Positions 1 to 8,349 are shown, numbered from the stretch's first letter. The stretch is 64,000 nucleotides of DNA from an uncultured Streptococcus sp. (GCF_905372115.1 NZ_CAJPNR010000005.1:14648-78647), one strand, 5' to 3'. The notes: generated from the letters alone by a model not told the origin. Numbers and translations: made by a program.

Positions 1-347
1 AAGCCTCCAATGTAGAAATTGACCTTTATACGACTCTGGAAATCGTCAATGAAATGCTGGAGCGAGGCTTCAAATTCGGAAAGCTAGATCTCTACAAGAG
101 TCATGCGACCGAGTTTCTCATCGAAGGGGACACCCTTATCCCGCCATTCTCTGCCATGGACGGTCTGGGGGATAACGTTGCCCGCCAAGTGGTCAGAGCG
201 CGGGAAGAAGGCGAATTTCTCTCTAAGACAGAACTCCGCAAACGCGGCGGCCTCTCTAGCACCCTAGTCGAAAAAATGGACGACATGGGTATTCTAGGAA
301 ATATGCCCGAGGATAACCAGTTGAGTCTGTTTGATGAGTTTTTTTAA
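1..347 (+). CDS. polC: DNA polymerase III PolC, C-terminal end (partial)
   Basis: The last 114 residues of the Gram-positive replicative polymerase PolC; the reading frame is open from base 3, so the gene begins before the window. The stretch LIPPFSAMDGLGDNVARQVV and the ending DNQLSLFDEFF are typical of the streptococcal PolC C terminus, where the fingers and duplex-binding region closes with a beta-clamp-binding QLSLF motif. PolC copies the chromosome in the replisome. The stop lies 11 bases before the next gene. The family call is secure; nothing can be said of the catalytic residues, which lie outside. Confidence 0.95.
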   Translation, partial: ASNVEIDLYTTLEIVNEMLERGFKFGKLDLYKSHATEFLIEGDTLIPPFSAMDGLGDNVARQVVRAREEGEFLSKTELRKRGGLSSTLVEKMDDMGILGNMPEDNQLSLFDEFF

Positions 348-358
348 GAAGGATGTTT

Positions 359-1045
359 ATGGAAAATATTACGGAACAATTTAATGCGGTTGCTTTAGAA
401 TATGATTGGGTAACTACTCTTTTGGAAGGCAAGCCCGATTATCTACTGGATAATTTGCCTGACCGTAGAGTTTCCGCTTTGGATATTGGTTGTGGCGGAG
501 GGAATACCTGCATTTTTCTGTCTTCATATTTTCAACATGTGACAGGAATAGATCTTTCTGTGGATTTTCTGCAGATAGCAAAAGATAAAGTAGAAAAAGA
601 AGATTTACAGAATGTAGAATTACTGCAGGATGATTTTTTAACCGCTGTTTTTGAGAAACAATTTGATTTTATTTTCAGTCGAACGACATTTCATCATTTG
701 GACATCCCTGAAGCTTTGGAAAAATGTAAGAAATTACTAAAGCCAGGTGGCATCCTGTTTGTTATGGACAATGTATCAGAAAAGCCCACTCCTTCAACTT
801 GGACCTATGTTGTAGGTGCCTATTTAGATTTTCCTCGACACTGGAAAAGATTCGGCTTGAAAAATGCCAGAAGAATCTTCAAACATAGCACCTCCAAATC
901 TTGGCTCAATCATTTAGCAACAGATCGCTACCTTTCTAAAAAAGGATATGAAGAGATTTATGGGAAGTTGCTGCCAGGCTGTAAATTAATTCAGGATGGT
1001 TGGAATATGAAAGTCATCTGGCATCATAAACCAATAGATGGTTAA
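359..1045 (+). CDS. class I SAM-dependent methyltransferase
   Basis: A 228-residue protein with the Rossmann methyltransferase fold. Motif I is the glycine-rich LDIGCGGG near residue 42, followed by an acidic end of strand 2 (GIDLS) and a motif IV-like FDFIFSRTTFHH. It should use S-adenosylmethionine; the substrate cannot be told from sequence. An ATG also occurs six bases earlier at 353, but AAGGA at 349-353 is spaced correctly only for 359, so that start is chosen. It follows polC closely and may be read from polC transcripts. It resembles the UbiE/methyltransferase-11 group without a specific pathway neighbour. Confidence 0.8.
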   Translation: MENITEQFNAVALEYDWVTTLLEGKPDYLLDNLPDRRVSALDIGCGGGNTCIFLSSYFQHVTGIDLSVDFLQIAKDKVEKEDLQNVELLQDDFLTAVFEKQFDFIFSRTTFHHLDIPEALEKCKKLLKPGGILFVMDNVSEKPTPSTWTYVVGAYLDFPRHWKRFGLKNARRIFKHSTSKSWLNHLATDRYLSKKGYEEIYGKLLPGCKLIQDGWNMKVIWHHKPIDG

Positions 1046-1064
1046 CAAAGGAAAGGACTCTCTC

Positions 1065-1217
1065 ATGAAACTTAGAATAAATGCCGAAGATAAGCCTGCG
1101 CAAAAGGTGTTTGATTACCAGCTGGATCTTGATCCAGATACGATTTTGAAAATGACTTCCTTAATTTGCGGAACAGTGGCAGCGGTTAGCCTGCTGTCCT
1201 TGTTTAAAGAGAAATAA
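1065..1217 (+). CDS. small hypothetical membrane protein (50 aa)
   Basis: A 50-codon gene with a good ribosome site (GGAAAGG at about 1050-1056) between the methyltransferase and pepS. The first 28 residues are polar (MKLRINAEDKPAQKVFDYQL onward), and residues 29-46 form one hydrophobic segment (TSLICGTVAAVSLLSLF) before a short KEK tail, so a small single-pass membrane protein is likely. I recognise no family. The stop is 21 bases before pepS, which suggests cotranscription. Spacing, ribosome site and composition support a real gene. Confidence 0.6.
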   Translation: MKLRINAEDKPAQKVFDYQLDLDPDTILKMTSLICGTVAAVSLLSLFKEK

Positions 1218-1238
1218 CAAAAGAAAAGGAGAAGCAGC

Positions 1239-2480
1239 ATGGTTCTGCCAAATTTTAAAGAAAATCTAGAAAAATATGCGAAATTATTGGTTGCGAATGG
1301 AATTAACGTCCAACCTGGTCACACGGTGGCGCTCAATATTGATGTGGAGCAGCGTGAGCTGGCTCACTTGATTGTCAAGGAAGCCTATGCTCTGGGTGCT
1401 CACGAGGTCATCGTCCAGTGGGCGGATGATTTGACGACGCGGGAGAAATTCCTCCATGCGCCGATGGAGCGCTTGGACAATGTTCCAGACTATAAGGTGG
1501 CTGAGATGAACTATCTCCTCGAAAAGAAAGCCAGCCGCTTGGGCGTTCGTTCATCTGACCCAGGAGCTTTGAATGGCGTGGATGCCGAGAAATTATCGGC
1601 TTCTGCTAAGGCTATGGGGATAGCCATGAAGCCGATGCGGATTGCAACCCAATCCAATAAAGTCAGCTGGACAGTCGCTGCAGCAGCCGGTACAGAGTGG
1701 GCTAAGAAGGTCTTTCCAAACGCAGCCAGTGATGAGGAAGCGGTAGACTTGCTTTGGGATCAGATTTTCAAAACCTGCCGTGTCTATGAGAATGATCCAG
1801 TAGCCGCTTGGCAGGCGCATGAAGAAAAACTCAGCTCAAAAGCTAAGGTTTTAAACGAGGAGCAATTCACAGCTCTGCACTACACAGCTCCTGGAACTGA
1901 CTTGACATTGGGCTTGCCCAAGAACCATCACTGGGAGTCAGCTGGCAGTCTAAATGCTCAGGGCGAGTATTTCATTGCCAACATGCCGACAGAAGAGGTC
2001 TTTACAGCACCGGACTTTCGCCGGGCAGAAGGTTATGTGACTAGCACCAAGCCTCTCAGCTACAATGGCAACATCATCGAAGGCATCAAGGTGACCTTCA
2101 AGGATGGCCAGATTGTGGATATTACTGCTGAAAAGGGAGACCAGGTTATGAAGGATCTTGTCTTTGAAAATGCTGGTGCGCGTGCTTTAGGTGAGTGTGC
2201 CTTGGTGCCAGATCCAAGTCCGATTTCCCAGTCAGGCATCACCTTCTTCAATACTCTTTTTGATGAAAATGCTTCTAACCACTTGGCTATCGGTGCAGCC
2301 TATGCGACTAGTGTGGTCGGTGGAGAGAATTTCTCTGAAGAAGAGCTTGAAGCAGCGGGTCTCAACCGCTCGGATGTCCATGTGGACTTTATGATTGGCT
2401 CTGATCAGATGGATATTGACGGTATCCGAGAAGACGGCAGCCGTGTAGCAATCTTTAGAAATGGAGACTGGGCAATCTAA
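1239..2480 (+). CDS. pepS: aminopeptidase PepS (M29 family)
   Basis: A 413-residue cytoplasmic metallo-aminopeptidase of family M29, which removes N-terminal residues from peptides during peptide nutrition. Length matches the family. The residues that bind the two metals in PepS/AmpS enzymes can be placed: Glu in PTEEVF, Glu in LGECALV, His in SNHLAIG with a following Tyr, and His/Asp in DVHVDFM near the C terminus. The start has a strong AAAGGAG site at 1224-1230. It lies downstream of polC, as in other streptococci. Confidence 0.95.
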   Translation: MVLPNFKENLEKYAKLLVANGINVQPGHTVALNIDVEQRELAHLIVKEAYALGAHEVIVQWADDLTTREKFLHAPMERLDNVPDYKVAEMNYLLEKKASRLGVRSSDPGALNGVDAEKLSASAKAMGIAMKPMRIATQSNKVSWTVAAAAGTEWAKKVFPNAASDEEAVDLLWDQIFKTCRVYENDPVAAWQAHEEKLSSKAKVLNEEQFTALHYTAPGTDLTLGLPKNHHWESAGSLNAQGEYFIANMPTEEVFTAPDFRRAEGYVTSTKPLSYNGNIIEGIKVTFKDGQIVDITAEKGDQVMKDLVFENAGARALGECALVPDPSPISQSGITFFNTLFDENASNHLAIGAAYATSVVGGENFSEEELEAAGLNRSDVHVDFMIGSDQMDIDGIREDGSRVAIFRNGDWAI

Positions 2481-2574
2481 GATTTCGAGTTGCCTTAAAT
2501 GGCGCATTCCATAATGATAGCTTCCACTTGCTTCTTTAGAAGCCTTGCTAGAAATATAGAAAGAAGGGGAATAT

Positions 2575-2805
2575 ATGATTGGTAGTATGTTTGTCGGTTT
2601 TATTATTGGCCTTATCGCCGGGGCTATTACCAGCCGTGGGGAGCGTATGGGCTGTATTGGAAAAATCCTTTTGGGCTGGTTTGGTTCCTTGATTGGTCAA
2701 TTTCTCTTTGGCCATTGGGGACCAATGCTTGCTGATACAGCTATTGTTCCATCAGTGCTAGGGGCAGTTATCCTCTTGGCTATTTTCTGGAGACGGGATA
2801 GTTAG
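2575..2805 (+). CDS. GlsB/YeaQ/YmgE family membrane protein
   Basis: A 76-residue, very hydrophobic protein with three predicted membrane helices and the glycine-rich repeats (GFIIGLIAGAITSRGERMG, GWFGSLIGQFLFG) of the transglycosylase-associated GlsB/YeaQ/YmgE family. Members are small integral membrane proteins linked to stress responses; the biochemical role is unknown. It has an AAGAAGGGG ribosome site about eight bases upstream and stands alone, ending just before a two-way terminator. Confidence 0.85.
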   Translation: MIGSMFVGFIIGLIAGAITSRGERMGCIGKILLGWFGSLIGQFLFGHWGPMLADTAIVPSVLGAVILLAIFWRRDS

Positions 2806-2810
2806 ATAGA

Positions 2811-2845
2811 AAAAATACCTAGATATGAACTATCTAGGTATTTTT
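2811..2845. terminator. bidirectional terminator between glsB-like gene and def
   Basis: A perfect 15-bp stem (2811-2825 with 2831-2845) with loop TGAAC. The stem runs from A5 on one side to T5 on the other, so it gives a U tract in both directions and can end both the rightward membrane-protein transcript and the leftward def transcript. Confidence 0.9.
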
Positions 2846-2865
2846 GATAATGATATGCAAGTTAT

Positions 2866-3498
2866 TTACTCAATCACTAACATGCCGTCTTTGACTGCAA
2901 ACGGGTCTTTTTCATTGATGCGGTCATAGAACATAATGCCGTTGATATGGTCGATTTCATGCTGAACGACAATGGCGTTATAGCCCTTGAGCTTGATACG
3001 ATGCTTTTGACCGTCCTTGTCGAAGTAATCCACGGTCACTCGTGCATGCCGAACCACGTAGCCCGGTACTTCTCGATCGACTGACAGGCAGCCTTCACCG
3101 TCAGCTAAGGCAGCATCCTGAACGGAATGGGCCACAATCTTAGGATTGTACATCAAAGTTTGCAGGCTATAAGCTTCCTTAGGCGGATTTCCCTCTTCGT
3201 CATCAGGATTGGGAACTAAAACAGCGATGAGCCGTTTGGAAATATCCAGCTGGGGAGCAGCTAGACCAACACCGCCGCGCAGCCCCATTTTTTCTGCTGT
3301 GACTGGGTCCTGGGAATGCTTGAGAAATTGCATCATCTTCTCGCCCAGAATGATTTCCTGATCTGAGAGAGGGAAGCTGACTTCCTCAGCGATAGCGCGC
3401 AGGGTCGGATTGCCCTCGCGGATAATGTCCTTCATATCAATTAAATGGGCTGGTTTGGTTAATCGTTCAATAACAGATGTTTTTTCACTCACAGACAT
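2866..3498 (-). CDS. def: peptide deformylase
   Basis: A 210-residue type 2 peptide deformylase, which removes the formyl group from nascent proteins as they leave the ribosome. All three family motifs are present: GVGLAAPQ, EGCLS (Cys is a metal ligand) and HEIDH (two His ligands and the catalytic Glu). The insertion between motifs 1 and 2 (about 45 residues with NPDDEEGNPPKEAY) is typical of Gram-positive type 2 enzymes. The start is supported by AAGGAGAG six bases upstream. It is single-gene, with its own terminator. Confidence 0.97.
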   Translation of the reverse strand: MSVSEKTSVIERLTKPAHLIDMKDIIREGNPTLRAIAEEVSFPLSDQEIILGEKMMQFLKHSQDPVTAEKMGLRGGVGLAAPQLDISKRLIAVLVPNPDDEEGNPPKEAYSLQTLMYNPKIVAHSVQDAALADGEGCLSVDREVPGYVVRHARVTVDYFDKDGQKHRIKLKGYNAIVVQHEIDHINGIMFYDRINEKDPFAVKDGMLVIE

Positions 3499-3691
3499 GA
3501 TTCTCTCCTTTTTCTATCCTTCATCATAACATAAAACCTGCAAGAAATAAAGGCGGGAGCGGTTTTGACTGGCTGGGGGTGCCTGCTTTTTGATGAAGCC
3601 ACAGCGACCCATAATATTCCTGACAAAGAAATTGCGTCTTGACCCAAAAAACTGTATGATAGAGGTAGTGTGAATTTTAAAGGAAAATAGA

Positions 3692-4861
3692 ATGAAAAAA
3701 TTGATGGAAAAGGTGAGTATCCTCTCGCTTTCTTTGATTCTGACTACGGCTTTTTCGATTTCCAGTGCCCAGTCGGCCATGTTTGCTTTTTATAAAGGGA
3801 TTCCAGAAAGTTGGGTAGAACTATTGGTTTCCTTGCCTTCGGCTGGGATTATGCTGATGTTGCTGTTTAATAGGGTCATTGAAAAATACCTGACAGAGCG
3901 TCAGATGATTGTGAGCGGACTTCTGATCTTTTCGTTCTGCGGCCTTCTTCCTCTTCTTAATCAGTCTTACTGGCTTATGTTTGCCTCTCGGCTTGTCTTT
4001 GGGATGGGAATCGGTCTGCTCAATGCCAAGGCGATTTCGATTGTGAGCGAGCGCTATAAGGGACAGGAACGCGTCCGGCTTTTAGGACTGAGGGGATCAG
4101 CAGAAGTAGTCGGGACAGCCCTCTTGACTTTTGGAGTCAGTCGGCTTCTTCCTCTCGGCTGGCAGGCTGCCTTTCTCGTCTATACCTTCGGTCTGGTGGT
4201 TTTAGCGCTTTATCTGCTTTTTGTCCCTTATGACAAGGTCTCTGAAAAGCAGCAAGAACAGTCTGAATCGACTCCTAAGCTAAGCCGGCAGGATTGGCAG
4301 CTGAGTCTAGTTTTTGCCTTTGTGGCGGGGGTCATTGTGCTGACTTATATTGCCATCAATGTGCGCGTGCCGGGGATTGTAGAGAAGTCTGGCATGGGGA
4401 CGGCCCAGACTGCAGGAGTGATTCTTTCCTTGATGCAGTTGATTGGGATTGCAGCGGGGGTCAGCTTTGCCAGTTTGACACGTGTTTTCAGAGACAAACT
4501 GCTCAGCCTTTCTGGTCTGATTTTTGGATTGACTCAGATTATCATTGGCTTCTCACCTAATCTCTTGTCACTCAGCATGGCTACTATTAGCGCTGGCTTT
4601 GTCTATAGTGTCGGTCTGACGACCATTTTTTACACCCTGTCCGAGCGCATTTCCGCCCACCTCCTCAATCAAGCCACTTCTATCGTGATTTTAGGCTGCA
4701 GTATCGGAGCAACGGCCACTACATTTGTCCTCAGTTTCATTGGGAGATTCTCCAACGCTCCAGCCTTTATCTTCAGCGTTTTGGGGCTGGCTATGATTCT
4801 GACCTCGCTCTTTGTGCTAAGATTTAGAAGAGAAAAGAACGGAATAGCTCCAGAAAGCTAG
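3692..4861 (+). CDS. MFS transporter (DHA1-like)
   Basis: A 389-residue major facilitator with about 12 membrane helices and a polar central loop (YDKVSEKQQEQSESTPKLSRQ, residues about 180-200). The segment ASRLVFGMGIGLLNAKAISIVSERY matches the loop 2-3/helix 4-5 region of bacterial MFS efflux carriers. The substrate is unknown; drug or metabolite export is inference. It ends with its TAG overlapping the ribosome site (GGAGG, 4861-4865) of the next gene, so the two are probably one transcript and translationally coupled. Confidence 0.85.
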   Translation: MKKLMEKVSILSLSLILTTAFSISSAQSAMFAFYKGIPESWVELLVSLPSAGIMLMLLFNRVIEKYLTERQMIVSGLLIFSFCGLLPLLNQSYWLMFASRLVFGMGIGLLNAKAISIVSERYKGQERVRLLGLRGSAEVVGTALLTFGVSRLLPLGWQAAFLVYTFGLVVLALYLLFVPYDKVSEKQQEQSESTPKLSRQDWQLSLVFAFVAGVIVLTYIAINVRVPGIVEKSGMGTAQTAGVILSLMQLIGIAAGVSFASLTRVFRDKLLSLSGLIFGLTQIIIGFSPNLLSLSMATISAGFVYSVGLTTIFYTLSERISAHLLNQATSIVILGCSIGATATTFVLSFIGRFSNAPAFIFSVLGLAMILTSLFVLRFRREKNGIAPES

Positions 4862-4869
4862 GAGGTTAT

Positions 4870-5601
4870 ATGATGCGTCTGGATAAATTTTTAGCAGAAA
4901 ATGGTCTGGGCTCACGCGCCCAGGTCAAGCAGCTCCTAAAGAAAGGGCTGGTTTTGGTCAATAGCAGAGCAGAGAAATTACCTAAGACTCAGATTGATGA
5001 GACAGCAGATGAGATTATTGTTTCTGGCCAAAGGCTGACCTATGAAAAATTCGTCTACTACCTTCTCAACAAGCCGCAGGGAGTCATTTCGGCGACAGAA
5101 GATGACCGTCATAAGACGGTTCTGGACTTGCTGGACGAGACTGCCCGTCAGAAAGAAGTCTTTCCTGTCGGCCGTTTGGATATTGATACCCACGGCCTTC
5201 TCCTTCTGACCAATAATGGCAAGCTGGCTCATGCCATGCTGTCACCCAAAAGGCACGTAGGAAAAATTTACCGAGCTCAAGTGGCAGGACTGATGAAGCA
5301 AGCAGATGTAGAGCGATTTGCTGCAGGAATAGAACTGAAAGACTTCACCTGCCAGCCAGCTCAGCTCAAGATTGTAGAGCTGGACGAGGCAAAAGAGACT
5401 TCTCTCGTAGAAATTACCCTAGCGGAAGGTAAATTCCACCAGGTCAAGCGCATGGTGGCTGCCTGCGGAAAAGAAGTCACGGATCTGCAGCGCCTTACGA
5501 TGGGGCCCCTACAGTTGGACCCCGCACTAGCTCTTGGAGAATGGCGGAGATTGACCGAGGCAGAAATACTTTCTTTAGAAATCTTCGGAGTTGAATTGTA
5601 A
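4870..5601 (+). CDS. rsuA: 16S rRNA pseudouridine synthase, RsuA family
   Basis: A 243-residue RNA modification enzyme with an N-terminal S4 RNA-binding domain (MRLDKFLAENGLGSRAQVKQ) followed by the RsuA/RluB/E/F catalytic domain. The catalytic Asp lies in GRLDIDTHGLLLLTN near residue 103. Members isomerise one uridine, U516 of 16S rRNA for RsuA itself, to pseudouridine. Two ATG codons are adjacent at 4870 and 4873; either fits GGAGG at 4861-4865. Assignment to RsuA rather than RluB/RluE rests on general similarity. Confidence 0.85.
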   Translation: MMRLDKFLAENGLGSRAQVKQLLKKGLVLVNSRAEKLPKTQIDETADEIIVSGQRLTYEKFVYYLLNKPQGVISATEDDRHKTVLDLLDETARQKEVFPVGRLDIDTHGLLLLTNNGKLAHAMLSPKRHVGKIYRAQVAGLMKQADVERFAAGIELKDFTCQPAQLKIVELDEAKETSLVEITLAEGKFHQVKRMVAACGKEVTDLQRLTMGPLQLDPALALGEWRRLTEAEILSLEIFGVEL

Positions 5602-5714
5602 ATAACTTAGTAGTTTACAGCTAATTTTTTACATCTCACATAGTTGTAATCTATCAAATGCTAGCCCAAGTCACAAATTTTTTCACTAGTGAATGTTTTT
5701 CTGGTTAATATATA

Positions 5715-5723
5715 TGGTATAAT
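5715..5723 (+). promoter_or_regulatory. extended -10 promoter
   Basis: TGGTATAAT is an ideal extended -10 (TGn plus TATAAT) about 75 bases before the membrane-protein gene at 5799. No good -35 is seen at the normal distance, as is common for extended -10 promoters in streptococci. Confidence 0.65.
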
Positions 5724-5798
5724 AAATTTCAAGATAGTAAATAGTTAGTTTGCTAGCAATGAGAATTCACGGTTAGAATCATTATAGAGGAGGATGTT

Positions 5799-6794
5799 AT
5801 GAATCAGAATGAGTGGGTTGCGCAGTTTGAAGCTACTTATCATCGAAAACCAACAGCTCAAGAGTTTCAAGCGGCAAAGACAAGTGGGCAGTTTGTAACT
5901 CAAGAAATTCCTAAAGCAACAACGATGCTTCAAGCTAAGAACAAGCGCCGTAACCTTATAGTGGGGATTTCAATCGCTGTTACAGTCTTAGGAATTTTGG
6001 TGTTCGTCCTATTTGGAATGGGACCGAAGATTTCGGATCTTGATGGCGTATGGATTAATCCAGCTGACTCTATTTCTTTTGTTTATGAACTGAATGATAA
6101 GAAAAAGCTATTTAATGGTAAAAAAGATATTGAAAAATTAGCTGAAGGAGACAAAGCTAAGGCTGATTTTGAAAAATTTATTAAGGCAGAAAACGATCCA
6201 AAAATTAAGACCTTAGCCGATTTTGATAAGCATTTCAAACTCAATACCAAGGCTATTTTTTCTGCTTATATTGACGAAAACAAGATTTACCACCTTCTGC
6301 AAAATGATGGAAGTATGATTATTTATGATAGTCGTTCAGGTATCAATAGTTCAAATGACTCACAGTATATCAAGCGTCTTCGATTTTATAAAGTTCAGTA
6401 TCCTAAGGCATTTGTTGGTGAGTGGAAAATTCGTTATAAAAATAGTGAAAATTCAAAGAACGTAAGTATTTCTGATGTTGGAATTGTAAATATAGAATCC
6501 GATCATGATGAAGAATATAATTCTAGTGATTCGAGTAGATTGGGGCTCTATCCCTTTGTAGAATATACGAAATTGATTGCTGATAATTCTGAAGAGAAAC
6601 TGAGTGAAAAAGAAGTCGGGGAAAAGATTGCCATGATTAAAGAATCAGTCGGAGAAGAAGGCTATCAAGTCAAAAGTAATAAGGATATCTACATTGAAAT
6701 CAATTCTAACAATTATTTCGTAGTAGTTCAAAATGGTAAGAAAATACTTATTCTTGATACTGGCGGTACAATCAGAGCAAGTTTAGAAAGATAG
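5799..6794 (+). CDS. hypothetical single-pass membrane protein
   Basis: A 331-residue protein of unknown function. The first 45 residues (MNQNEWVAQFEATYHRKPTA onward) are a short cytoplasmic domain seen at the N terminus of several streptococcal membrane proteins. A basic stretch KNKRR precedes one hydrophobic helix (LIVGISIAVTVLGILVFVLF, residues about 51-71). The rest is a lysine-rich extracellular domain with short beta-like segments (GVWINPADSISF, GEWKIRYKN), suggesting two related beta-rich units. It has a GAGGAGG ribosome site, its own promoter and a terminator. I do not recognise a named family. Confidence 0.75.
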   Translation: MNQNEWVAQFEATYHRKPTAQEFQAAKTSGQFVTQEIPKATTMLQAKNKRRNLIVGISIAVTVLGILVFVLFGMGPKISDLDGVWINPADSISFVYELNDKKKLFNGKKDIEKLAEGDKAKADFEKFIKAENDPKIKTLADFDKHFKLNTKAIFSAYIDENKIYHLLQNDGSMIIYDSRSGINSSNDSQYIKRLRFYKVQYPKAFVGEWKIRYKNSENSKNVSISDVGIVNIESDHDEEYNSSDSSRLGLYPFVEYTKLIADNSEEKLSEKEVGEKIAMIKESVGEEGYQVKSNKDIYIEINSNNYFVVVQNGKKILILDTGGTIRASLER

Positions 6795-6810
6795 ATGAAC
6801 TAAAGTTTTT

Positions 6811-6837
6811 TAACCAGTCCTAGGAGGCTGGTTTTTT
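6811..6837 (+). terminator. rho-independent terminator
   Basis: AACCAG pairs with CTGGTT across a loop containing TCCTAGGAGG, followed by T6, 17 bases after the stop of the membrane-protein gene. Confidence 0.75.
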
Positions 6838-6944
6838 ATGACTATCCTGAGCAGATTATCTTTTTATTTGCTTGCTGGGGAATAGCTGCTTATGCTTGGC
6901 TATCTCGAAAAAATTACAATTTAGATGGGAAGAAGATGGAGTAG
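6837..6944 (+). pseudogene. possible remnant of a membrane-protein gene
   Basis: One frame reads without stops through a hydrophobic helix and a basic tail (YPEQIIFLFACWGIAAYAWL, then SRKNYNLDGKKME) to a TAG at 6942, but there is no start codon or ribosome site, and the frame is interrupted by the terminator just upstream. It looks like the tail of a lost small membrane protein. Chance is possible in such a short stretch. Confidence 0.2.
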
Positions 6945-6950
6945 AATCAT

Positions 6951-6979
6951 TTGACAAAGGTAGACCTTCTTGGTAGAAT
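6951..6979 (+). promoter_or_regulatory. rpsO promoter
   Basis: TTGACA at 6951-6956, a 17-base spacer and TAGAAT at 6974-6979, with an extended TG at 6971-6972. This near-consensus promoter fits a highly expressed ribosomal protein gene. Confidence 0.85.
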
Positions 6980-6985
6980 AAGTAT

Positions 6986-7069
6986 GTCGTAAAGACAAAT
7001 AACTTCTTCTTGGTTGCAGGCCATGCCAAACCTGTCACTCGGATGAAGCGTAAAGAAAAGGAGTATATC
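6986..7069 (+). promoter_or_regulatory. rpsO 5' leader, possible S15 autoregulatory RNA
   Basis: About 84 bases lie between the expected transcript start and rpsO, longer than needed for ribosome binding. They can pair locally (for example GGC-cat-GCC nested in GGTT...AACC). In several bacteria S15 binds its own leader to repress translation. Structure and S15 binding here are inference only. Confidence 0.35.
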
Positions 7070-7339
7070 ATGGCAATCTCAAAAGAGAAAAAAAATGAAA
7101 TCATTGCACAATACGCACGTCACGAAGGTGACACTGGTTCAGTAGAGGTACAAGTTGCTGTCCTTACTTGGGAAATCAACCACCTCAACGACCACATCAA
7201 ACAACATAAAAAAGACCACGCTACTTACCGTGGCTTGATGAAGAAAATCGGTCGCCGTCGTAACCTCTTGGCTTACCTTCGTAAGAACGATGTTAACCGT
7301 TACCGCGAGTTGATCAACTCTCTTGGACTTCGTCGCTAA
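7070..7339 (+). CDS. rpsO: 30S ribosomal protein S15
   Basis: An 89-residue ribosomal protein that binds the central domain of 16S rRNA early in 30S assembly. The sequence is full length, with the conserved HEGDTGSVEVQVAVLT, HKKDHATYRGL and RRRNLLAYLR segments. The frame is open upstream to 7010, but AAAAGGAG at 7056-7063 fixes the start at 7070, giving the standard MAISKEKKNEI N terminus. It is single-gene behind a strong promoter. Confidence 0.98.
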   Translation: MAISKEKKNEIIAQYARHEGDTGSVEVQVAVLTWEINHLNDHIKQHKKDHATYRGLMKKIGRRRNLLAYLRKNDVNRYRELINSLGLRR

Positions 7340-7348
7340 TCTTGCGTC

Positions 7349-7433
7349 TAAAACGTTTCTATACTTCGTTGACTTCGCCTCGATGTACCATTAGTACAAT
7401 CTTCGCCTCGTCGCCTAGTTTATAAACGTTTTA
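7349..7433. repeat. short intergenic element with terminal inverted repeats
   Basis: TAAAACGTTT at 7349-7358 is the exact reverse complement of 7424-7433. Between them are a second small dyad (GTACcattaGTAC) and the near-repeat TTCGCCTCG, present twice. It begins ten bases after rpsO. No protein is encoded. It looks like a small mobile or structured RNA element; a role in rpsO mRNA stability is possible. Confidence 0.5.
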
Positions 7434-7778
7434 TCCAGCAAGAATCATGATGCTAAGGGCGTCAAAAATCCGTATGAAAATAGGGAAAAGACACCGTGTT
7501 CGATGAACACAAGGAGTTTCATCTTTTTCGCTAGGATTTTAGCCCGAGCTCAAATTGGCTCTCTGACTCCAGGGAGCTTTTTCTGTTACGTCACCTTACC
7601 TCGATATACCTAAGTATTATCTTCGGTTACGGTTCCTAGCATTGTAAGGAAAAATAAAACAGAAATCTCCCTTCGGGGGAAGTTTTGTAGATGAAACTAA
7701 CAATTATGAGCAATTTCTTAATACTTAATTGAAAGAAAAAGTCTTTAAATTAGGAAATTTGTTAGAAAGGAGAAGAAT
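7434..7778. repeat. gene-free stretch with a second related hairpin element
   Basis: No gene is seen. CCTTAC (7594-7599) pairs with GTAAGG (7644-7649) around CCTCGATATACCTAAGTATT, which resembles the centre of the element at 7349-7433 (CCTCGATGTACCATTAGTAC). A hairpin with a TTCG tetraloop and T4 lies at 7663-7686 and may terminate transcription. AGAAAGGAG just before 7779 is the ribosome site of the next gene. Confidence 0.4.
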
Positions 7779-8215
7779 ATGTCAAAAGATAAAACCTTTG
7801 AAGATTCACTTAACACATGCCTCTTTTTTACGGTGAAAAAATTAGATCGTATTTTAAATACTTATGCAGATGTTGCTTTTGCCCCAACAGGTTTGTCACC
7901 AACCTATGGTTTCATTTTATTAGCTTTGGAGGAAAAGGATGGGTTAAGACAGGAAGACTTGAGTCAGTTGTTACACTTAGCTCCGTCTACATTGACGCGT
8001 TTTATAGAAAAACTGGTCTATAAGCAATTGGTTAGTACCCAAACCCAAGGAAGAGAAACAAGTGTTTTCTTAACAGAAAAAGGTCATGAAATGACAAAAG
8101 AAGTTAAAAAAGTTGGGATTCTTTGCATGATAGATATTTTGCGATATTAGGAAAAACGTTGGGTGATGACTTAGCTATTACACTCAATGATGCAGCTGAA
8201 AACTTGAAAGAATAG
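7779..8215 (+). pseudogene. MarR family transcriptional regulator, frameshifted
   Basis: The intact part (residues 1-109) is a MarR winged helix: helix-turn-helix DLSQLLHLAPSTLTRFIEKL, then a wing with TQGRETSVFLTEKG. In the A6 run at 8106-8111 the frame slips and the protein ends at 8150 after 123 residues. With one more A the frame continues as KKSWDSLHDRYFAILGKTLG onward to TAG at 8213, giving 145 residues, the normal MarR length and dimerisation helix. So either one base has been lost or the sequence has an error here. The lost C terminus is needed for dimerisation. It may regulate the nitroreductase downstream. Confidence 0.8.
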
Positions 8216-8298
8216 TTATGAAAGAAGGAGTTTCTGCTCTTTCTTTTTATTTATTTTGAAAAAAATCAAGCAAATCAATTGTATGTACAACGAATTTA

Positions 8299-8349
8299 TG
8301 TTATCATATTTTTTCTCCATTAAAGAAATGGAGAAAAAATATGATAACA
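8299..8349. repeat. 23-bp perfect inverted repeat
   Basis: Bases 8299-8321 are the exact reverse complement of 8327-8349, with the 5-base loop AAAGA. The arms contain GTTATCATA and TATGATAAC at the ends. The right arm overlaps an ATG at 8341. There is no U tract after the right arm, so a plain terminator is unlikely; an operator or RNA hairpin controlling the next gene is more plausible. Confidence 0.75.

Noticed and set aside
3639..3660. TTGACC and TATGAT before the MFS gene at 3692 as a promoter pair
   Set aside because: They are only 10 bases apart, too close for a normal sigma-A promoter; TTGCGT at 3632 has the right spacing but matches poorly.
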